From Colimorpha sp045222795 (GTDB lineage Bacteria > Bacteroidota > Bacteroidia > Bacteroidales > P3), in assembly GCA_045222795.1 (NCBI GenBank), contig JBGUZF010000148.1, positions 1 to 11,489 of the forward strand: a DNA stretch of 11,489 bases, written 5' to 3'. Each line of letters begins with the position of its first letter. Position 1 is the stretch's first letter. Below the pieces are notes generated by a model. It did no database searches and was not told the origin of the DNA. It saw nothing but the letters and a program-made list of their open reading frames with translations. Below, piece after piece: positions 6,159 through 11,489 of this stretch. The translations under genes and the position numbers were made by a program.

Positions 6159-7730
6159 ATGGAGACTATCGGTACATGGTTTACTAAGGCTATCGAGGCC
6201 GTCAACGGCTGGGTGTGGAGTCCGGCGCTGGTGGCGCTGTGCCTAGTGGCGGGTCTTTACTTCTCGCTGCGTACCCGTTTCGTGCAGGTGCGCCGCTTCG
6301 GCGAGATGTTCCGCCTGCTCTTCGGCAGCGCCGGCAAGGACAAGAAGAAGACAGGCATCTCTTCCTTTCAGGCGTTTGCTATGGCCCTCTCGGGCCGTGT
6401 GGGCACGGGCAACATCGTTGGTGTCGCCACAGCCATAGGCTTCGGTGGCCCCGGCGCCATAGTGTGGATGTGGATCATTGCCTTCTTCGGAGCCGGCAGC
6501 GCCTTTGTCGAGGCCACGCTGGCACAGATCTACAAGGAGGACCACAACGGTCAGTTCCGTGGCGGTCCGGCCTACTACATAGAGAAAGGTCTCCACAGCC
6601 CCTTCTTCGGTGGCCTCTTCGCCGTTCTGGCAGCTGTGGCCTGCGGCGTCTTCCTGCCGCCCATTCACGGCAACAGCATAGCCCTCAGCTGCTCACAGAG
6701 CTTCGGCGTGCCCGCCTGGACGGTGGGCATAGTGGTGGCTCTGCTGCTGGCAATGGTCATCATCGGCGGCGTGAAGCGCATAGCCAACGTGGCACAGATA
6801 GTGGCCCCCGTGATGGCAATGCTCTATATCATCCTCGCCATCGTGGTCTTGATAGTCAACTGGCAGGTGGTGCCCGACGTATTCATGCAGATGCTGCGTG
6901 GAGCCGTAGGCGTCAACGAGGTGGGTGGGGCCCTGATAGGCAGCACCATAGCCTGGGGCGTGAAGCGCGGCATCTACAGTAACGAGGCCGGACAAGGCAC
7001 AGGAGCCATAGTGGCCGGCGCCGCAAAGGTGAGTCACCCCGTGAAGCAGGGCCTCGTGCAGGCTTTCTCGGTCTATATCGACACGCTGCTCGTATGCACT
7101 GCCACAGCCATGATGATTCTGGCTTGCAAGACTTATAACATCATCGACACCGTGCAGCAGACTCCTGCCGGCGCCGTTGTCACCTACCTCTACCAGAACC
7201 CCGGCGCCCCGGAAGGCGAGCCGGGCGTCTTCTACACCACCCGCGCCATAGGCACCGTTGTTGGCCCCCGCGCGGGCGACCTCATAATCTCTGTGGCACT
7301 CTTCTTCTTCGCCTTCACCACCATCATGGCCTACTATTACTACGCCGAGACCAACCTCGTATACCTCTTCAACCGCTGGCGCCGTCGCGTCTACAAGAAG
7401 CACCCCGAGCGGCTCGACGAGTTGGAACGCGCCGACGAGCGTTTCGGCGACGACCGCGGCGAGAAGATAGTCATCTGGGTGCTGCGCATAGCTTCCATCA
7501 CCGCCGTCTTCGTGGCTTCGCTGCAGAGCAGCGGATTGGTGTGGATGCTGGGCGACATAGGCGTGGGTATCATGGCGTGGATCAATGTCGTAGCCATCCT
7601 GCTCCTCTCGCCCAAGGCTCTGCGTTCGCTCAAAGACTACGAGCGGCAGAAGAAGGCCGGCCAAGAGCCCCAGTTCGACCCCGAGGCGCTGGGCATCGAG
7701 GGCTCCGACTACTGGACGGCCGATAAGTAG
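6159..7730 (+). CDS. Sodium/amino-acid symporter, AGCS (alanine/glycine:cation symporter) family
   Basis: This inner-membrane carrier probably imports alanine or glycine with Na+. The 523-aa protein has about 10-11 hydrophobic segments. Family motifs include GTGNIVGVATAIGFGGPGA at 82-100 (substrate and ion site region of TM3), GGPAYYIEKGL at 135-145, NVAQIVAPVMAMLYI at 210-224 and SNEAGQGTGAI at 274-284, the form of the family's NEAGxGS/T motif. A charged cytosolic stretch rich in Arg and Glu (about 408-440) precedes the last two membrane segments, and the tail is polar. I chose ATG 6159 because upstream in-frame sequence back to 6024 runs through the divergent promoter; a nearby ATG at 6154 is out of frame. 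The gene stands alone, divergent from the DUF4153 run, with its own promoter. The exact amino acid carried cannot be read from sequence. Confidence 0.93.
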   Translation: METIGTWFTKAIEAVNGWVWSPALVALCLVAGLYFSLRTRFVQVRRFGEMFRLLFGSAGKDKKKTGISSFQAFAMALSGRVGTGNIVGVATAIGFGGPGAIVWMWIIAFFGAGSAFVEATLAQIYKEDHNGQFRGGPAYYIEKGLHSPFFGGLFAVLAAVACGVFLPPIHGNSIALSCSQSFGVPAWTVGIVVALLLAMVIIGGVKRIANVAQIVAPVMAMLYIILAIVVLIVNWQVVPDVFMQMLRGAVGVNEVGGALIGSTIAWGVKRGIYSNEAGQGTGAIVAGAAKVSHPVKQGLVQAFSVYIDTLLVCTATAMMILACKTYNIIDTVQQTPAGAVVTYLYQNPGAPEGEPGVFYTTRAIGTVVGPRAGDLIISVALFFFAFTTIMAYYYYAETNLVYLFNRWRRRVYKKHPERLDELERADERFGDDRGEKIVIWVLRIASITAVFVASLQSSGLVWMLGDIGVGIMAWINVVAILLLSPKALRSLKDYERQKKAGQEPQFDPEALGIEGSDYWTADK

Positions 7731-7796
7731 AAAAACTGTTCGAAATATCCTATCCGCACCGCCACCGTATCATCACCACCGATGGGTGAGGAGGGG

Positions 7797-7840
7797 GTGA
7801 AGTGGATGTGAAGCGGATGTGAAGTGGATGTGAAGTGGAT
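7797..7840. repeat. 11-bp tandem repeat (four units) upstream of addA
   Basis: Four head-to-tail copies of GTGAAGTGGAT start at 7797, 7808, 7819 and 7830. Three are identical and the second has one T-to-C change. The period is close to one helical turn, so each copy faces nearly the same side of the DNA. The array ends 132 bases before the addA start codon. Confidence 0.88.
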
Positions 7841-7920
7841 GGGATCTTTCCGTTGATTATCAGTGGGTTAAAATGTTAAAATATGCATAACTTATTGTAA
7901 ACGTGTCGGGTATGGTGTGA

Positions 7921-7935
7921 AAAAATGCCATTTTT
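7921..7935. promoter_or_regulatory. Short palindrome upstream of addA, possible operator
   Basis: AAAAATG, one central C, then CATTTTT form a perfect 7-bp inverted repeat, ending 37 bases before the addA start. It overlaps the near-consensus -7 box CATTTTTG. The loop is too short for a convincing RNA hairpin with all seven pairs, so a protein site is the more likely reading, if it is functional at all. Confidence 0.3.
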
Positions 7936-7972
7936 GTGTATACTTTTTCTTGAAAAAAGACGTTAATCAAAT

Positions 7973-10900
7973 ATGAAAATCGAGCCAAAACATAACCCGT
8001 TTATTATTTACAACGCTTCGGCGGGTGCCGGCAAGACCTACGCGCTTGTGAAAGAGTATCTTAAGATGGCTTTCTCGCTGGGTCCCGACCGATTGGAGGA
8101 GGGCTTCCGCTCCATCCTCGCCATCACTTTCACCAAGAAGGCTACTGGCGAGATGAAAGACCGCATACTGGACGACCTAGAGAAGATTGCCCGCAAACCT
8201 GCGGTGCCCAAGTCGGGCGGCATCGCCGCCGACGTGTTCGACGGTCTCGTTGAAGAGGGCGTCTCCATCACCCCTGAGCAGTTGCAGCAGATGGCCGCCA
8301 AACTGCGCAGCACCATACTGCATCACTACAGCGACTTGTCGGTGAGCACCATCGACAGTTTTATGCACCGTATCGTGCGCACCTTCGCCCGCGACATGGG
8401 GCAGCCGATGAACTTCGACGTGATGGTGGACCAGCAGAAGATGATCGACGAGGCGGTGTCCCAACTGATGTCGCTGGCCGGCACCGACGGCAAGGAGCAG
8501 CTCACCGACGTGCTTAAGTCGTTCGCCGAGAGCAATATGGAGGACAACGGCCGCTACAATGTGGAACGCATGATGGGCGACCTGGCCAAGCAACTCTTCA
8601 AGGAGAACGCCGGCGAACACCTGAAGCAGCTGGCAACGCTTGACCTGAAGGACGTCGAGAAAATCCAGAAGGGCTATGTGGAGGAGATGCGCAAGTACGA
8701 GAGCACGGTGCGCGGCAAGGCTGCCGAGATGCTCGACCTGCTGCACGCAGCAGGTCTCGACTGCGACACGGCGCCCTACGGCAAGGGCGGCTACTACGGC
8801 TATTTCAGCAATCTGGCGGACGGCAGCGTCCTCGACGAGCCTACGGCACGAACGGTGACGGCCTTCGAGGGCGGCAGGATGACCTATGCCAAGTGCCCGC
8901 CGGCGCTGTCGGCGGCCGTGAGCGCCGCGATGCCGATGCTGACGGCTAAATACAACGAGATAAAGACCCTCACGGTCGACGGCAAGGCGCGCTACAACAC
9001 CTGCCGCATACTGCTGCGCAACCTCTACGCTGTGGCCCTGCTGGGCCAGCTCGACAAGCAGATACGCCTCTATGCCCGCGACAACGAAGTGCTGAACCTG
9101 TCGGACTTCAACAAGATGATAAACGCCGTGGTGGAGGACGAGGCCAACCCCGCGCCGTTCGTCTACGAGCGACTGGGTAACCGCTACAGCCACTTCCTCA
9201 TCGACGAGTTCCAGGACACCTCCATCATGCAGTGGCACAACCTGGTGCCGCTGCTGGAGAACGGCGTGAGCCAAGGGATGGAGTCGCTGGTGGTGGGCGA
9301 CGGCAAGCAGTCTATCTACCGCTTCCGTCAGGGCGACGTGCAGCAGTTCGTGCGCCTGCCAAAGGTGGATGGCATGAAGCATCACGGCAAGACCCTCCCG
9401 ATACCGGGCAACTTCCGCATGGAGAAGTTGAAACAGAACAGGCGCAGCGCCAGGTCGATAGTGACCTTCAACAACCGCTTGTTCAACTACTTGGCCCGCG
9501 ATGTCTTTACCAACAACCCCCTGCTGCAGACAATCTACATAGGTCGCGACAAGGACGGCAATCTGCTGCCCGACGGCGAAGAACTACTGTATCAGGAGCA
9601 GTTCAAGGAGTTTAACGGACATGTGGAGGTGAACTTCGTGGCCAAAGCCGACGTCAATGAGGGCGGCTTCGCGGATGTGAGAGAAGCCATCTTCGACGGT
9701 GTGATGCGCACCATCCAGAGACTCGTAAGCCACTGCGGCTATGCCTACAAGGACATCGTGGTGCTGGCGCGCTACAACTCACAGCTGGCGGCGATAGGGC
9801 GCTATCTGTCGGAACACAGCGACATCCCGCAGACCTCCACAGAGTCGTTCTACCTCAGCGAGAGTCACGCCGTGATGGCCGTCATCGCCGTGCTGCGTCT
9901 GCTGCACGACGGCGCCGACCGCGGCGCTGAGGCCGACCTCATGTACCGCCTCGCGGCGCTGGGTATCGACGGCGGCCGCTGGAGCAAGGTCTGCGACCAA
10001 TGGGCCGATGCGCCATACACCGTGAGCGCCGACCGTCTGCCGGCAGGTCTCAACCTGCCATATCTGGCTTCGCTCGACCTCTACGACTGCTGTGAAGAGA
10101 TAGTGCGCTCGCTGCAGCTCGACGGCATCGACACACTCTATGTGGCCTCGCTGCTCGACAACGTGGCCGCCTTCACGGCGCGCCACCGTCAGGATGTGGG
10201 AGAGTTCCTGCAGTGGTTCGACGAGCAGAAGGACCTCTCTGCCGCGTCGTCGGATGAGATCGACGCCGTGCAGTTGCTCACCATCCATAAGGCCAAGGGA
10301 CTCGGCAAACCCGTGGTGATATGCCCTCAGTTTTATTTGAATGAAAAAAATCCCGAGTTGTGGGTCGACGTGCCCGAGGAACTGAAAGGTTTGCCCGACA
10401 CCCCGCCGTTGCCCACGGCCTATGTGAAGCTGTCCCCCAAGGAGCGCACCCTCTTCGACAGCCAGCGGAATGAGGAATCCTTGCTCAAAGAGATTGACGA
10501 GTTCAACGTGCTCTATGTGGCCTTCACGCGACCCAAGGAGCAGCTCTACATCTTTTGCCCCGACCCGTCGGACTTCAATACCCTGCGCGCCGACGACCAC
10601 CGCAACCCCACCTTGCTCTACCGCTTCGTGAATGAGAAGGGCTACGACAGCGGCGACGACGACTTTCAGCATGTCGTCGATGAGGATGAGAAACCGCCCA
10701 AGAGGCAGGAGCGTGTGCAGCGCCTTAGTTTTGCCGACTGGGCCGAGCGGGTGCTCATAGCCTCGCCCTCGGAGAAATCTATCACGCCCCTGCAGGAGGA
10801 AAAGATACGCTTCGGCATATACGCCCACGACCTGCTGTCAGGCGTGCGCCACGCCGACGACGTGGAGGAAGCCGTCGAGCGCTTCCGCGTCAGCGGACAG

Positions 10901-11230
10901 GCAACCGACGAAGAGATGCAACGCCTCGCCGAGTTGGCCCGCAAGGTGGTGAGCGACGAAGCCACACGACGCTTCTTCGCGCCCGAATACGAGGTGAAGA
11001 ACGAGTGCGAGCTGGTGGCAGGCGGCACTCGCCACAGACCCGACCGCGTGGTGTTTACCCCGCAGGAGACCTGGGTGGTGGACTTCAAGACCGGCGAGCA
11101 CCTCGACGGCTATGAAAAGCAGGTCAACGACTACTGCCGCGCCCTGCGCGACATGGGTTACCCCAACGTCAGCGGCTGGCTGCTGTATCTGCAGCCGGCG
11201 GTAGAGGTGGTGGAAGTGAAAGGTGCATAA
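7973..11230 (+). CDS. addA: AddA/RecB-like UvrD-family helicase with C-terminal PD-(D/E)XK nuclease
   Basis: This is a superfamily 1A helicase-nuclease for processing double-strand breaks before RecA recombination. The 1085-aa protein contains Walker A ASAGAGKT (15-22), motif Ia ITFTKKATGEM (51-61), the STIDSF segment (125-130), Walker B LIDEFQDTS (409-417), motif III VVGDGKQSIYRFRQGD (440-455), motif IV QNRRSARSI (488-496), motif V TIHKAKGLGKP (His772) and motif VI LYVAFTRPKEQL (from 847). The RecB-type nuclease domain has FGIYAH (His952), RPDRVV (Asp1024), VVDFKTG (Asp1037, Lys1039) and a following QVNDYCRAL helix, so both activities look intact. The start ATG 7973 places the Walker A close to the N-terminus as usual. 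In motif V, Gly778 takes the place of the Glu common in UvrD-like proteins. No AddB-like partner is next to it: the AGCS gene is upstream and a membrane barrel gene downstream. It could alternatively be labelled a RecB-like exonuclease V subunit. Confidence 0.9.
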   Translation: MKIEPKHNPFIIYNASAGAGKTYALVKEYLKMAFSLGPDRLEEGFRSILAITFTKKATGEMKDRILDDLEKIARKPAVPKSGGIAADVFDGLVEEGVSITPEQLQQMAAKLRSTILHHYSDLSVSTIDSFMHRIVRTFARDMGQPMNFDVMVDQQKMIDEAVSQLMSLAGTDGKEQLTDVLKSFAESNMEDNGRYNVERMMGDLAKQLFKENAGEHLKQLATLDLKDVEKIQKGYVEEMRKYESTVRGKAAEMLDLLHAAGLDCDTAPYGKGGYYGYFSNLADGSVLDEPTARTVTAFEGGRMTYAKCPPALSAAVSAAMPMLTAKYNEIKTLTVDGKARYNTCRILLRNLYAVALLGQLDKQIRLYARDNEVLNLSDFNKMINAVVEDEANPAPFVYERLGNRYSHFLIDEFQDTSIMQWHNLVPLLENGVSQGMESLVVGDGKQSIYRFRQGDVQQFVRLPKVDGMKHHGKTLPIPGNFRMEKLKQNRRSARSIVTFNNRLFNYLARDVFTNNPLLQTIYIGRDKDGNLLPDGEELLYQEQFKEFNGHVEVNFVAKADVNEGGFADVREAIFDGVMRTIQRLVSHCGYAYKDIVVLARYNSQLAAIGRYLSEHSDIPQTSTESFYLSESHAVMAVIAVLRLLHDGADRGAEADLMYRLAALGIDGGRWSKVCDQWADAPYTVSADRLPAGLNLPYLASLDLYDCCEEIVRSLQLDGIDTLYVASLLDNVAAFTARHRQDVGEFLQWFDEQKDLSAASSDEIDAVQLLTIHKAKGLGKPVVICPQFYLNEKNPELWVDVPEELKGLPDTPPLPTAYVKLSPKERTLFDSQRNEESLLKEIDEFNVLYVAFTRPKEQLYIFCPDPSDFNTLRADDHRNPTLLYRFVNEKGYDSGDDDFQHVVDEDEKPPKRQERVQRLSFADWAERVLIASPSEKSITPLQEEKIRFGIYAHDLLSGVRHADDVEEAVERFRVSGQATDEEMQRLAELARKVVSDEATRRFFAPEYEVKNECELVAGGTRHRPDRVVFTPQETWVVDFKTGEHLDGYEKQVNDYCRALRDMGYPNVSGWLLYLQPAVEVVEVKGA

Positions 11231-11298
11231 AAAATATTCGCACGGATACAATAATAGAGGCACAGGCTCGTTATAAGCAAATAAATATCAATTGACAG

Positions 11299-11489
11299 AT
11301 GAAGAAAATCGTACTTCTCTTAGCGGCAATTGCCGTTTTGACGACCGCAGGCGCACAGGTGGTGTTAGGCCTGCAGGGCGGATATTACCAGACGAAGACC
11401 GTCAACTCGTGGAACGACGACTATTTCAAGTCGAGCACCTGGCTCGGTGGCCTGCAGGTGGGCTATATGATTACGCCGAAACTCTATGT
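11299..11489 (+). CDS. Secreted outer-membrane beta-barrel protein, N-terminal part
   Basis: Only the first 63 complete codons are in the window, and the frame is open to the edge. Residues 1-20 form a Sec signal peptide: Lys-Lys at 2-3, the hydrophobic core IVLLLAAIAVL, then TTAGAQ with likely cleavage after Ala19 or Gln20. The mature part begins VVLGLQGGYYQTKT and continues with STWLGGLQVGYMITPKLY: alternating polar and aromatic or aliphatic residues with Gly-rich turns, typical of the first two strands of small outer-membrane barrels (porin or OmpA-N-like). The family cannot be set from this fragment. It starts 68 bases after addA. That gap is AT-rich with no clear TTTG/TAnnTTTG pair, so read-through from addA or an unrecognised promoter are both possible. 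Confidence 0.75.
   Translation, partial: MKKIVLLLAAIAVLTTAGAQVVLGLQGGYYQTKTVNSWNDDYFKSSTWLGGLQVGYMITPKLY

Larger units (their letters stand above)
7731..7972. other. Intergenic region between the AGCS gene and addA
   Basis: This 242-bp stretch has three parts. 7731-7796 has only a weak TCACC/GGTGA hairpin (about 7772-7788) with no following T-run, so I do not call a terminator. 7797-7840 is the 11-bp repeat listed separately. 7850-7972 is AT-rich, with a short direct repeat (TTAAAATG then TTAAAATA, about 7868-7883) and a palindrome at 7921-7935. Candidate -7 boxes for addA (CATTTTTG at 7929-7936, TACTTTTT at 7941-7948) each miss the consensus by one base and lack a correctly spaced TTTG, so the addA promoter is not pinned down. 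I see no small ORF with coding character. Confidence 0.6.

Noticed and set aside
6693..7664. Antisense open frame (323 codons) opposite the symporter gene
   Set aside because: A His/Gly/Asp-rich shadow of the symporter codons with no domain or start context.
7772..7788. Possible terminator hairpin after the symporter gene
   Set aside because: Only a 5-bp stem with a 7-base loop and no T-run; not convincing.
8177..9385. Long antisense open frame (402 codons) opposite addA
   Set aside because: It is rich in His, Val, Leu and Arg as expected from the complement of GC-rich codons, has no recognisable motif, and lies wholly inside a clear helicase gene.
9779..10828. Antisense open frame (349 codons) opposite addA
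   Set aside because: Same explanation: complement of codon-biased coding sequence.

Overview
The window looks like chromosomal DNA from a Bacteroidales bacterium (Prevotella/Bacteroides relatives). The reasons are a pair of promoters matching the Bacteroidetes pattern (TTTG, 19-20 bp, TAnnTTTG), weak or absent Shine-Dalgarno sequences, a DUF4153 membrane protein, a RecB-like UvrD/nuclease protein that opens with the Walker A typical of this phylum, and a short signal-peptide beta-barrel protein at the end. Genes are GC-rich and the junctions AT-rich. I see no phage, transposase, CRISPR, tRNA or rRNA. The genus cannot be fixed by eye.

Layout. (1) 53-1995, plus strand: a two-gene unit joined by an ATGA overlap, encoding a lipoprotein with a rhodanese domain followed by a metallo-beta-lactamase domain, then a tRNA-dihydrouridine synthase. 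(2) 1954-6069, minus strand: five genes in one direction, read as DUF4153 membrane protein, Bcp-type peroxiredoxin, cation-diffusion-facilitator (CDF) transporter, guanine deaminase and Ogt methyltransferase. The last three are tightly packed, and the distal end of ogt overlaps the end of dus tail to tail by 42 bp. (3) 6070-6158: an 89-bp divergent control region with two interleaved promoters. (4) 6159-7730, plus: an AGCS-family sodium/amino-acid symporter. (5) 7731-7972: non-coding, with a four-copy 11-bp tandem repeat, an AT-rich stretch and a short palindrome. (6) 7973-11230, plus: AddA/RecB-like helicase-nuclease. (7) 11299-11489, plus: the start of a secreted beta-barrel protein cut by the window edge.

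Most genes are housekeeping: RNA modification, alkylation repair, purine salvage, peroxide and metal handling, amino-acid uptake and double-strand-break repair. I do not see a clear new defence or biosynthetic system. The less ordinary signals are the lipid-anchored rhodanese-MBL fusion and a scatter of unrelated short tandem arrays with periods 7, 8, 9, 10, 11 and 16 bp. Two of these arrays lie inside conserved enzymes (dus and ogt), and three intergenic ones share a GTGAA core. Also notable are the tail-to-tail gene overlap and the interlocked divergent promoters.
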